Assembly (NCBI RefSeq): GCF_903946935.1
Contig: NZ_CAJAXH010000015.1
Coordinates: 1 to 64,000, forward strand
From: an uncultured Thiodictyon sp.
GTDB lineage: Bacteria; Pseudomonadota; Gammaproteobacteria; Chromatiales; Chromatiaceae
Reading direction: 5' to 3'
DNA length: 64,000 nucleotides
The notes beneath the pieces are model-generated. The model saw only the letters and a list, made by a program, of their open reading frames with translations, did not search any database and was not told where the DNA came from. Numbering within the stretch: the first letter of the stretch is position 1; each line of letters opens with the position of its first letter. A program made the translations under genes and the position numbers. Of the stretch, positions 41,546 through 50,115 are shown piece by piece.

Positions 41546-41819
41546 ATGACCGACCGCAACCAGGCCGCAGCATCCAGCGACCGCGACAGCCCCTGGAAGG
41601 AGGCGCTGGAGCGCTATTTCCCCGACTTCCTGGCGCTCTTGTTCCCGCACATCCATGCCGAGATCGACTGGACGCGCGGGCATAGCTTCCTGCGGTTGAT
41701 CCGGCTGATGTTATGATCGCGGCTACGACCGCGGCACGGTCCTGGAGCTGTTTCGGGTCATCGACTGGATGATCCGGCTACCCGCGGAGGCCGCGGCCAC
41801 CTATACTCGGTTAGGTTAG
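41546..41819 (+). pseudogene. Internally deleted Rpn/transposase-like gene
   Basis: The ATG at 41546 opens a frame reading SPWKEALERYFPDFLALLFP and IHAEIDWTRGHSFL, the N-terminus of the Rpn-like PD-(D/E)XK family widespread in Chromatiaceae and cyanobacteria (recalled). It stops at 41716. The +1 frame then reads YDRGYDRGTVLELFRVIDWM to a stop at 41819, which resembles the C-terminus of the same family. The middle, with the nuclease core, is missing. Deletion plus frameshift make it non-functional. Confidence 0.75.
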
Positions 41820-41834
41820 ATTTTGGAGCCGTCC

Positions 41835-42545
41835 ATGTCCACCACCGAGCCCGCGATTCGCTGTGTCGGAATCCACAAGACCTACCATACTGGCGAGGTT
41901 GAAACGCCCGTGCTGCGCGGTATCGACCTGGAGATCATGCCCGGCGAGGTGACGGTGATCCTCGGCGCCTCGGGCGCCGGTAAGACAACGCTGCTCAATA
42001 TCATCGGCGGCATCGACCGGCCGACCACCGGCGAGATCTGGTGCGGCGGCGAAAATCTCGCCGGATTCGACGACCGCAGGCTCACCGAGCACCGGCGTCG
42101 CAACGTCGGCTTTGTGTTCCAGTTCTACAACCTGGTGCCGACGCTGACCGCGCTGGAAAACGTCCAGACCGCCACCGAGATCGCCGACCGCCCCATGGAC
42201 CCGGCCGAGGCCCTGGCCCTGGTCGACCTCTCCGATCGGCGCGACCATTTCCCGGCGCAACTCTCCGGCGGCCAGCAGCAGCGGGTCGCCATCGCCCGCG
42301 CGCTGGCCAAACGCCCCCTGGTGGTGTTCTGTGACGAACCGACCGGGGCGCTCGATGCGACGACCGGTCGTCATGTGCTCGACCTCTTGCTGCGCATCAA
42401 CGAGCAGACCGGCGCCACCATCGTCATCGTCACCCACGCGGCGCCGGTGGCCGGGCTCGCCCATGCCGTGCTGCGGCTGGAACTGGACGGTATCCACGCC
42501 AGCCGCAACGCCAAGCGCCTGGGTGCCGAGGACATCTCCTGGTGA
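41835..42545 (+). CDS. ABC transporter ATPase, MacB/LolD type
   Basis: This 236-residue ATPase has Walker [10 protein letters not shown], the signature LSGGQQQR and Walker [14 protein letters not shown]. The sequence is typical of MacB/LolD/DevA-type exporters. The ATG at 41835 has GGAG 7 bases upstream and is preferred to a TTG at 41823. Its stop overlaps the next start (GTGA). With the permease and adaptor that follow it would power export across the envelope. Confidence 0.93.
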   Translation: MSTTEPAIRCVGIHKTYHTGEVETPVLRGIDLEIMPGEVTVILGASGAGKTTLLNIIGGIDRPTTGEIWCGGENLAGFDDRRLTEHRRRNVGFVFQFYNLVPTLTALENVQTATEIADRPMDPAEALALVDLSDRRDHFPAQLSGGQQQRVAIARALAKRPLVVFCDEPTGALDATTGRHVLDLLLRINEQTGATIVIVTHAAPVAGLAHAVLRLELDGIHASRNAKRLGAEDISW

Positions 42546-44929
42546 GCGTACTCGGGCGCAAGCTGCGGCGTGATCTCGTCGCCGCCCGCGGCATGCTGAC
42601 CGCGGTGGTCGCCGTGGTCGCGCTCGGCATCGGCGCGCTGGTGGGCTTTCAGGCGACCAGCAACAACCTGATGGCGGCCCGCGACGCCTACTACGCCCGG
42701 TGCCGGCTCGCGGACTTCTGGATCGACCTCCACAAGGCCCCGCGCACCGTGCTGGCGGAGGTCGCGGACATTGCGGGTGTCGCGGCGTTGCGCGGGCGCA
42801 TCGCCGCCCCGGTCATCGTCGATCTGGCGCACGTGCCGGAGCCGATCTCCGGCCTCCTGCTCAGCCTGCCGGGGAGCGACGAGGGCGGGGCGGCGGTCAT
42901 CAACGATATCGTGCTGCGCAGCGGCCGACCCCTGGACCCCCGGCGTGACGACGAGGTCCTGGTCTCGGAGGCCTTCGCCCGGCACCGCGGGCTCGCCGCG
43001 GGCGACACCCTGGCGCTGACGATCACCGGGGAGCGGCGGCACCTGCGGATCGTCGGCACCGCGATCTCGGCGGAGTTCGCCGATCTGATCCCGCCCGGCG
43101 CCCTGGCCCCGGAGCCGGCCGACTATGGCGTCTTCTACGTCGGCCGCCAGTTCGCCGAGAACGCCACGAACATGGCCGGCGCGGTCAACAGCATCGTCGG
43201 CCTCCTGACGCCCGCCGCCCGGGCCGACCCCGAGCCGGTCATGGAGCGCCTCGACCGGGTCCTGGCCCCCTACGGCGTCTTCGCCACGACCCCGCTGGCC
43301 CTGCAGTCCTCGAACCTGAACCTGACCGCGGAACTGGGCGGGCTGGCCACGATGGCCACGACCATGCCGCTGATCTTCCTGACCGTGGCCGCGCTGGTGC
43401 TCAATGTCTTGATGACGCGCCTGGCCGCCCAGCAGGCGGTCATCGTCGGCACCCTGAAGGCGCTGGGCTGGGCCGATGGTGCGCTGCGCACCCACTTCGT
43501 CTCCGTCGGGGTCCTGGTGGGGCTGGTCGGGGGCCTGCTCGGCGGTCTGCTCGGCTGGGGGCTCGCCGCCTGGCTGACCGAGTTCTACCGCGGACTCTTC
43601 GCCTTCCCGTCGCTGCCCAACCGGTTCTATCTCGGGTTGATCCTGCTCTCGCTCGCCATTGCCCTGTGCTTCGCCGTGCTCGGGACCCTGCGCGGCGTGC
43701 GTCAGGTGACCCGGCTGTCGCCCGCGGAGGCGATGCACCCGCCGCCGCCGCCTGCCGGGGGCAAGATCGTGCTGGAACGCTTCCCGGTCCTCTGGCGGCA
43801 CCTCGGCTTCTTCTGGCAGATGGCCCTGCGCAACGTCTTCCGCAACCGCGGCCGGTCATTGGTGGGCATCTTCGCCGCCGCCGTCGGTACCTCGCTCCTG
43901 GTGTCGACCTTCGGCCTGGTCGAATCGCTGGCCTACATGGTCGGCTTCCAGTTCGACCAGGTCATGGTCGCCGAATACACGCTGAACTTCCGCACCGAAC
44001 TCGACGGCGGCGCGCTCGACGAGGCCCGGCGCCTGCCTGGGGTCCAGCGCGCCGAACCGGTATTCGCGGTTGCCGGCACTCTCGTCAACGCCAACCACAG
44101 CCACAAGGGGGTCGTCGTCGGTCTGCGGGCGGACGCGACCCTGACGGTGCCGCGCGATGGCGACGGCACCCGCGCCGCGGTGCCGGCCCAGGGCCTCCTG
44201 ATGGCCCGCCGGCTCGCCGCGCAGCTCGGGGTGGGCCTCGGCGACCGGGTCTGGCTGATCCCGACCAAGGGCACCCGCGAACCGCGGTTGGTGCCGATCA
44301 CGGGCCTCCTGGACAGTCTGTTCGGGCTGGCGGTCTATGCCGACTATGCCTGGCTGAACGCCCTGGTCGGCGAGACCGATGCCCTCTCCGCGGTAAAACT
44401 GCGCACCGCCCAGACGCCGGCGGAACGGGCCGCCTTTCTCGCCGAGATCAAACGGATGCCGACGCTCGAGAGCTGCGACGATCTGGCCCGCGAGCGGGCG
44501 AACCTGTGGCAGAACTTCGTGGTCAAGCTCGGCGGCATGTCTTACACTATGATCCTGTTCGGGGCCGTGATCTTCTTCGGCGCCATCCTCAACGCCGCGC
44601 TGATCGGCCTCATCGAACGCCACCGCGAGCTCGCCACCTACCGGGTACTCGGTTACCGCCCGCGCGAGGTCGGGACCATGCTGCTGCGCGAGTCGCTGCT
44701 GCTGAACCTGACCGGCATCGCCCTCGGCCTGCCGCTCGGCTGGTGGATGCTGGTCGGTATGAACGCTCAGTATACGAACGACCTGTACATGATCCCCTCG
44801 GTCATCACGCCCACGGGCTGGGCCTGGTCCATCGGGCTCGCCCTCGCCTTCGTGCTCATTTGCCAGTACATCGTCCAGCGCCAGATCGACCGGATGGACT
44901 GGCGCGAGGCGCTGGCGATGAAAGAATGA
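42542..44929 (+). CDS. ABC exporter permease, FtsX/MacB type
   Basis: This 795-residue permease begins at a GTG overlapping the ATPase stop. It holds two FtsX-like modules: an N-terminal membrane helix, a periplasmic domain, three helices (about 270-390), then a second helix, periplasmic domain and three C-terminal helices (about 660-780). This double-module form resembles bacterial permeases with an LptG/DevC-like layout. It works with the preceding ATPase and the following HlyD-type adaptor. The substrate is unknown. Confidence 0.9.
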   Translation: MSVLGRKLRRDLVAARGMLTAVVAVVALGIGALVGFQATSNNLMAARDAYYARCRLADFWIDLHKAPRTVLAEVADIAGVAALRGRIAAPVIVDLAHVPEPISGLLLSLPGSDEGGAAVINDIVLRSGRPLDPRRDDEVLVSEAFARHRGLAAGDTLALTITGERRHLRIVGTAISAEFADLIPPGALAPEPADYGVFYVGRQFAENATNMAGAVNSIVGLLTPAARADPEPVMERLDRVLAPYGVFATTPLALQSSNLNLTAELGGLATMATTMPLIFLTVAALVLNVLMTRLAAQQAVIVGTLKALGWADGALRTHFVSVGVLVGLVGGLLGGLLGWGLAAWLTEFYRGLFAFPSLPNRFYLGLILLSLAIALCFAVLGTLRGVRQVTRLSPAEAMHPPPPPAGGKIVLERFPVLWRHLGFFWQMALRNVFRNRGRSLVGIFAAAVGTSLLVSTFGLVESLAYMVGFQFDQVMVAEYTLNFRTELDGGALDEARRLPGVQRAEPVFAVAGTLVNANHSHKGVVVGLRADATLTVPRDGDGTRAAVPAQGLLMARRLAAQLGVGLGDRVWLIPTKGTREPRLVPITGLLDSLFGLAVYADYAWLNALVGETDALSAVKLRTAQTPAERAAFLAEIKRMPTLESCDDLARERANLWQNFVVKLGGMSYTMILFGAVIFFGAILNAALIGLIERHRELATYRVLGYRPREVGTMLLRESLLLNLTGIALGLPLGWWMLVGMNAQYTNDLYMIPSVITPTGWAWSIGLALAFVLICQYIVQRQIDRMDWREALAMKE

Positions 44930-44957
44930 CTCGTTCTTGCAAGACCACGACCGCGAT

Positions 44958-44981
44958 TACGACTACGACTACGACTACGAC
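44958..44981. repeat. Hexanucleotide microsatellite (TACGAC)x4
   Basis: TACGAC is repeated four times without error, followed by the related AAAGACTAC. It lies in the 111-base gap between the permease stop and the adaptor start. Copy-number change would alter the spacing within the operon but not a reading frame. Confidence 0.8.
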
Positions 44982-45040
44982 AAAGACTACAAGCGCAGCG
45001 CCACGGGCATGCGGCCACGGGTGTTGCTGAGGTCAGCGCC

Positions 45041-46414
45041 ATGCCATCTCTGAAGAAACACTGGATCATCGTCGTACTGCCGATCGCACTGATCGGGGGC
45101 CTCGGCGCCTATGCGTTCTTGCAGCCAGGACCGCCGGTCACGGCGGCCCGGGTCGAGCGAGGCACCCTGCGCGCCTATGTCGAGGAACGTGCGAGCACCC
45201 ATGTGCCGGGGGCCCAGCGCCTGAGCATGCCCGAGGACGGGCGCATCGAGACCATCGACCTGGAGCCCGGGACCCCGGTGGCCGCCGGCGACCTGGTGGC
45301 CCGGCTGGCGACCGCGGACCTCGACGACACCGTCGCCGTGGCCCGTGCCGAGTTGGGTCGGATCGACGCGCAACTGGCGGTGCTGCGCGACAACGCCATC
45401 GCCAACACCGCGTTAAACGAGGCCGAGGGCTGGATCGCGACCATTGCCAAGCTCGCCGCCGCCGCCGAAGAGGTCATCGCCGCCCACCAGGCCAATGTCG
45501 GCTTCAGCGACTGGTGGAAGAGCGCCGAGCAGAAGCTCAAGAAGGTCGGTGCGATCTCCGACGAGCAGCTGCGCCGCGCCCAGACCAACAGTTCCCAGGC
45601 GTCGGTCGACCTCGCCGTCAGCAAGCTCGACCATCAGATCGTGCTCGCCATCGGTCAGGTCTTCCAGCTCGGCCCGAAATATATCCACGACTACTTGGAT
45701 CTGAAGGGGCTCGAGGCAGCCGTGCTGCAGCGCCAGCGCGAGGCGGCCGCCGCCCGCCTGGCCCTGGCCGAGCGGGCGCGCGCCCGCGCCGAGATCCGCG
45801 CCCCGGCGGCCGGCATCGTGCTGACCCGGGCCGTACGCGACACCCAGGTCCTGCCCGCGGGCACGGAACTCCTGACCATCGGCGACCTCGCGGCCCTGCA
45901 CGTGCGTGCCGACCTCCTGAGCCAGGACGCCGGCCGGGTGCGCGAGGGCGACGCGGTGGATATCAGCGGCGTCGCCGGCATGACGCTCACCGGCAAGGTC
46001 ATCCGCGTCCACCCGCAGGCCTTCACCAAACGCTCGTCGCTGGGGGTCGATCAGCAGCGGGTCAGCGTCGACATCGCCTTCGACGACGGCGAGCTGGCAC
46101 GGGTGCGGGAGGCCGGCGAACGCCTCGGTGCCGACTACCGTGTCCAGGTGCGCGTCTATACCGACAGCGCCGACCAGGCCCTCATGATCCCGAGTCTGGC
46201 CCTGTTCCGCGGCGACGACGGCGGCTGGCGGGTCTACCGGGTCGATGCCGGCACGGCCGTCGAACAGCCGGTCGCCGTGGGCCTGAGCACTCCGGACGCA
46301 GTGCAGGTCGTCAAGGGCCTGTCGGGGGGGGATCTCGTCATCGTCTCGCCACCGAAGGACCTCACGGCCGGGACCAGGGTGACACCGGTCGTCGCCGTGC
46401 CAGTCGGAGGTTGA
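45041..46414 (+). CDS. HlyD-family periplasmic adaptor
   Basis: This 457-residue membrane-fusion protein has one N-terminal anchor (HWIIVVLPIALIGGLGAYAF), a lipoyl/barrel-sandwich half (RLSMPEDGRIETIDLEPGTP), a long helical hairpin (about 95-235) and the second barrel-sandwich half (IRAPAAGIVLTRAV), then a beta-barrel region. It would link the ABC permease to an outer-membrane channel, none of which is encoded here. The start has TGAGGT about 9 bases upstream. Confidence 0.9.
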   Translation: MPSLKKHWIIVVLPIALIGGLGAYAFLQPGPPVTAARVERGTLRAYVEERASTHVPGAQRLSMPEDGRIETIDLEPGTPVAAGDLVARLATADLDDTVAVARAELGRIDAQLAVLRDNAIANTALNEAEGWIATIAKLAAAAEEVIAAHQANVGFSDWWKSAEQKLKKVGAISDEQLRRAQTNSSQASVDLAVSKLDHQIVLAIGQVFQLGPKYIHDYLDLKGLEAAVLQRQREAAAARLALAERARARAEIRAPAAGIVLTRAVRDTQVLPAGTELLTIGDLAALHVRADLLSQDAGRVREGDAVDISGVAGMTLTGKVIRVHPQAFTKRSSLGVDQQRVSVDIAFDDGELARVREAGERLGADYRVQVRVYTDSADQALMIPSLALFRGDDGGWRVYRVDAGTAVEQPVAVGLSTPDAVQVVKGLSGGDLVIVSPPKDLTAGTRVTPVVAVPVGG

Positions 46415-46441
46415 GTCCGCACGGGCCCGGAGCGCCTGACG

Positions 46442-47140
46442 CTAAGGTCCGGCCTGTCCACCACGGGACAGGCGGGCGGAGATATGCATGCCCACAAGCA
46501 ACGAAATAAAGAACACAACGTAGAACAGACCGATCACGCCTTCGAGAACGGTGAGCGCCTGGGCGGTGTGCGACATGGGCAGGATATCTCCGAAGCCGAT
46601 GGTCAAGAGGGATATGAAGCTGTAGTAAAACAGCAGGTCGTATAGCTGAACCAGATTGGGGTGTTCGCCATGCACCCCGAAGTTGAAGGAACCGGGTTGC
46701 AGGAGCTCCACGTTGATATACAGGGTGTTGAATGCCCCGCCGATGAGGATGTAGGCGCAGAGCCCACCCAGCACACCGTCCAAGGTAATGGAATCGTTCT
46801 GCAGGAGGAACGGGACGATGCTGACGATGACCGAGATCACAAAGGCGCAGGTGATAAAATTCAGGATCACCATCGCCAGCTGGCTTTCCGGGTTGAACAT
46901 GAGCACCAGGTCGCTCGTGATCGTCATGATGAACAGCAGCACGTTGACCCCGAAGAGCCAGTTGCGTCTGATCGAATACACCACGTAGAAGATGAGCAAG
47001 AGGTAGACGAGATCGCTCAACACCCCCAGGATCATGCTGTCTTCGAAGATGGGGATGATCGCAAATTCCGCCATCATGTAGGCAAACAACAGGGTGAAGT
47101 GACCGTTCCGTGAGGGGTTGTTCGGCCTGATTAAATTCAT
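46442..47140 (-). CDS. Two-pore-helix ion channel family protein
   Basis: This 232-residue membrane protein has four N-terminal hydrophobic helices (about 10-130) and then a pore module: helix, pore loop TIGFGDILP (residues about 184-192) and final helix. TIGFGD is close to the K+ selectivity filter TVGYGD, with Phe for Tyr as in some prokaryotic channels. No cytosolic regulatory domain follows. The ATG at 47140 is preceded by GAGG; the open frame further upstream is Arg/Pro-rich and unlikely. Confidence 0.85.
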   Translation of the reverse strand: MNLIRPNNPSRNGHFTLLFAYMMAEFAIIPIFEDSMILGVLSDLVYLLLIFYVVYSIRRNWLFGVNVLLFIMTITSDLVLMFNPESQLAMVILNFITCAFVISVIVSIVPFLLQNDSITLDGVLGGLCAYILIGGAFNTLYINVELLQPGSFNFGVHGEHPNLVQLYDLLFYYSFISLLTIGFGDILPMSHTAQALTVLEGVIGLFYVVFFISLLVGMHISARLSRGGQAGP

Positions 47141-47348
47141 GAAACGAACCTCGGCGAATGGTGATCGGTGCGTACCGCGCTCAACGCGCACCATGCCATC
47201 TTTCGCGGCGGGGGCGCAGCGGTCCCGCGGACGGGGCCCGCCGCCTCGCCGACTTGGGCGGCGCCGCTGCCGCAGGACTGGCAGCGGCGGATTGACGATC
47301 AGTGGGCAGCGGACCCGAGCGCACTGTCGGTGGATCTGTGACGGTGTG

Positions 47349-47561
47349 TCAATCCAGGCCGAGCGCGAAGTCCGCCTTGAACGGGTTTTCCAGCCGCATG
47401 GCCCCAACCCGGCGACCGTCTTGCATGTCCTCGGTCAGTAGCCGCGTGACGCCGGCAGCCCTGGCGGCTGCCACCAGCATGGCATCCCAGAAACCGAATC
47501 CGTGCGCGTGTGGCTGGACGTCGGCGACGCTGTCGACCAACGGTAAGCTGCGCTCGGCCAC
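47349..47561 (-). pseudogene. PIN-domain C-terminal remnant
   Basis: This 70-codon frame reads FGFWDAMLVAAARAAGVTRL and LLTEDMQDGRRVGAMRLENP, the conserved end of VapC-type PIN proteins (WDAMLVAAA with its Asp, and TEDMQDG). A complete PIN toxin has about 130 residues; the N-terminal half with the first acidic residues is missing and no antitoxin gene is adjacent. It lies just downstream of hypE on the same strand. Confidence 0.7.
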
Positions 47562-47591
47562 CTCGGTAGACTATTGCCAGGGTCCTGAGGG

Positions 47592-48638
47592 TCAGCAGAT
47601 GCGCGGCAACTGCTCGCCGGCCAGCCAGTCGACGATCCGGCTGCCGCCGAAGGTGGTCTCCATCTGCACGAAGCGATGGGGGTCTGCCACCACCTCGCCG
47701 ATCAGGCTGGCCCCTGCCCCCAGTGGGTGTGCGCGCATCACGGCCAGCAGTTCGGCCGCCCGCTCGCCCGGGCAGATGGCCACCAGCTTGCCCTCGTTGG
47801 CGACGTAAAGCGGGTCGAGGCCCAGCAGTTCGCAGGCCGCGGACACCTCCGGCCGCACCGGGATGGCGGACTCATGGATACGCATCCCGACCTGGGATTG
47901 CTGGGCCAGCTCGTTGAGCGTCGTGGCCAGCCCGCCGCGGGTGGGGTCGCGCAGGCAGTGGATGTCCGGCACCGCGGTCACCATGGCCGCCACCAGGCCG
48001 TGCAGGGCGGCGGTATCTGACTCAATTTCCACGTCGAAGCCCAGGTTCTCCCGCCGCGAGAGGATCGCGACCCCATGGTCCCCCAGGGTGCCGCTGACCA
48101 GGATGGCGTCCCCGGGGCGCGCCTGGTCGCCGGCGATGGCGATGCCTGCCGGGACCACGCCGACCCCCGTGGTGGTGATGAAGACCCCGTCGCCCTTGCC
48201 GCGCTCCACCACCTTGGTGTCCCCGGTGACGACCGGCACCCCGGCCGCGTTGGCGGCCTGCGCCATGCTGGCAACGATGCGTGCCAGGTCCTTGAGTGGA
48301 TAGCCTTCCTCCAGGATGAACCCGGCGGCCAGATACAGCGGCCGGGCGCCGGCCATGGCCACATCATTGATGGTCCCGTGGACCGACAGGCAGCCGATGT
48401 CGCCGCCGGGGAAGAATAGCGGTGAGATTACATGCCCATCGGTACTCATCGCCAGACGACCCGGGGGCGGAGTGAATAGGGCCTGGTCATTGCCCTGGCG
48501 CAGCAGTTCATTGTCCAGGTGGGCATAGAAGACCTCGGCGATGAGTTGGGCCATGGCGCGCCCGCCGGCGCCATGACTCATATCGACGGTGCCGTGCTCC
48601 AGGTCCAGTCGAATAGCAAAGCGGCGGTTAGTGGTCAT
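47592..48638 (-). CDS. hypE: Hydrogenase maturation protein HypE
   Basis: HypE dehydrates the carbamoyl group on its C-terminal Cys to a thiocyanate, the source of cyanide ligands for NiFe hydrogenase. The protein ends PRIC, the required cysteine. GAGGRAMAQLI near the N-terminus and DPTRGGLATTLNE are typical of the PurM-like fold. Length (348) is normal. It lies 96 bases after hypD with a hairpin between. Confidence 0.97.
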   Translation of the reverse strand: MTTNRRFAIRLDLEHGTVDMSHGAGGRAMAQLIAEVFYAHLDNELLRQGNDQALFTPPPGRLAMSTDGHVISPLFFPGGDIGCLSVHGTINDVAMAGARPLYLAAGFILEEGYPLKDLARIVASMAQAANAAGVPVVTGDTKVVERGKGDGVFITTTGVGVVPAGIAIAGDQARPGDAILVSGTLGDHGVAILSRRENLGFDVEIESDTAALHGLVAAMVTAVPDIHCLRDPTRGGLATTLNELAQQSQVGMRIHESAIPVRPEVSAACELLGLDPLYVANEGKLVAICPGERAAELLAVMRAHPLGAGASLIGEVVADPHRFVQMETTFGGSRIVDWLAGEQLPRIC

Positions 48639-48703
48639 TGGGGCTCGTGGTCTCGGTAGTGGATCTGGGGCTGGGGGCGCGGAGCGCCAATCGGATTAGA
48701 TGC

Positions 48704-48726
48704 GTGACACCGCCGAGCGGTGTCAC
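48704..48726. repeat. Stem-loop between hypD and hypE, family 6
   Basis: GTGACACCGC and GCGGTGTCAC pair perfectly with a 3-base loop. The same 10-bp stem occurs at 24554-24577. It has no T-tract, so it may modulate hypE expression by stabilising or pausing the transcript rather than ending it (inference). Confidence 0.65.
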
Positions 48727-48734
48727 GAGTCTAT

Positions 48735-49859
48735 TTAATGATCACGCGGCGACCGAAAGCGCCCGTAGCTCCAATAGGCGGCGCAGGCGCCTTCGGAGGA
48801 GACCATGCACGAGCCCATCGGGTTGTCCGGCGTGCAGACGGTGCCGAAGAGCCGGCAGTCGGTGGGTTCCTTGACCCCGCGCAGGATCGCCGGGCATTCG
48901 CACCCCTTGACCTCGCGCACCGTACCGATCTCGACCGGAAAGCGCCGCTCCGCGTCCAGGTCCGCGTAGTTGTCGGCAAGCCGCAGTGCGCTGTGGGGGA
49001 GCAACCCAAGGCCGCGCCATTCAAAGGTCTCGCGCGGGCTGAACACCTGCGCCATCAGGGCCTGAGCCTTGCGATTGCCCTGCTCGGTGACGGCGCGGGT
49101 GTACTGGTTCTCCACCTCGCAGCGCCCCTCATTGAGCTGGCGGATCAGCATCAGGGTGGACTGCATGACGTCTAAGGGCTCGAAACCGGCGATGACGACG
49201 GGGGTGCCGAACTCATGCGGCACGAAGGCATAGGGTGCGCTGCCGATCACCGAGCTCACATGGGACGGCCCCAGGATGCCGTCGAGCTGGACGCCGTCCG
49301 GACCCGCGGTTGCGAGGATGGTGTGCAGCGCCGGCGGGGTCAGTACATGGTTGCAGAAGATCGAGAAATTCTTGAGTCCCTCGGCGCGGGCCACCTGCGC
49401 CGCCACCGCGGTCGGGGGGGTGGTGGTCTCGAAGCCGATGGCGAAGAAGACGACCTGCCGGTGCGGGTCCTCGCGGGCGATGCGCAACGCGTCCGCCGTC
49501 GAGTAGATCATGCGGATGTCCGCCCCCGCGGCCTTGGCCTTGAGCAGGCTGCGGCGCTCCCCGGCGGGCACGCGCATCAGGTCGGCATAGGTGCAGAGGG
49601 TCACCCGGTGCTCGGTGGCGAGCGCGATGGCCTGGTCGATGCGCGCCATCGGCAGGACACAGACCGGGCAGCCCGGGCCATGGATGAAGCGCACATTCGC
49701 CGGCATCAGGTCCGCGATGCCATAGCGGAAGATGGCATGGGTGTGGCCGCCGCAGAACTCCATCAGCCGATACTGGCGGTCGGGGCGTGCCGCCGCCCGG
49801 ATCGCCGCCGCCAGGCCGCGCGCCAGCTGTTGGTCGCGGAACTCGTCGATATATTTCAC
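48735..49859 (-). CDS. hypD: Hydrogenase maturation protein HypD
   Basis: HypD carries a 4Fe-4S cluster and, with HypC, assembles the Fe(CN)2CO group. This 374-residue protein has the family cysteine motifs FCGGHTH, GPGCPVCVLP, and a C-terminal set including GCECPA and MGSC. The GTG start overlaps the hypC stop (GTGA). The frame is open upstream over hypC but that part is antisense-like and rejected. Confidence 0.96.
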   Translation of the reverse strand: MKYIDEFRDQQLARGLAAAIRAAARPDRQYRLMEFCGGHTHAIFRYGIADLMPANVRFIHGPGCPVCVLPMARIDQAIALATEHRVTLCTYADLMRVPAGERRSLLKAKAAGADIRMIYSTADALRIAREDPHRQVVFFAIGFETTTPPTAVAAQVARAEGLKNFSIFCNHVLTPPALHTILATAGPDGVQLDGILGPSHVSSVIGSAPYAFVPHEFGTPVVIAGFEPLDVMQSTLMLIRQLNEGRCEVENQYTRAVTEQGNRKAQALMAQVFSPRETFEWRGLGLLPHSALRLADNYADLDAERRFPVEIGTVREVKGCECPAILRGVKEPTDCRLFGTVCTPDNPMGSCMVSSEGACAAYWSYGRFRSPRDH

Positions 49860-50104
49860 GCCGCGTCCTCGTGGGCGGCGTCCACCGGCACCCCGGCCTC
49901 CCGCATCAGGGCGAGGGTCTCCTGCGCCTCCTCCTCGCCGATGCGATTCAAGGCATAGCCGACATGGACCAGGACATAGTCGCCCACGGCGGCGTCGTCG
50001 ATCAGGGCCAGCGAGCAGTCCCTGGTCACGCCCCCTAGGGCGATGCGGGCCGTCTCCCCGGTCGGGTCGATGGCGGTAATGCGGGCGGGAATGGCGAGAC
50101 ACAT
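49856..50104 (-). CDS. hypC: Hydrogenase maturation chaperone HypC
   Basis: This 82-residue protein begins MCLAIPARI, with the essential Cys2 of HypC/HupF chaperones, and continues with ALGGVTRDCSLALI and VGDYVLVHVGYA. HypC carries the iron-cyanide intermediate between HypD and the hydrogenase large subunit. It lies 11 bases after the hupK-like gene and overlaps hypD by 4 bases, so the three are translationally coupled. Confidence 0.96.
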   Translation of the reverse strand: MCLAIPARITAIDPTGETARIALGGVTRDCSLALIDDAAVGDYVLVHVGYALNRIGEEEAQETLALMREAGVPVDAAHEDAA

Positions 50105-50115
50105 GGTGGCTGATC

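Noticed and set aside
42371-43801. 476-codon leftward frame opposite the exporter ATPase and permease
   Set aside because: It is antisense to clear ABC transporter motifs and has a low-complexity translation.
47349-47561. Complete PIN toxin gene downstream of hypE
   Set aside because: Only the C-terminal half of the fold is present and there is no partner gene, so it is listed as a remnant.
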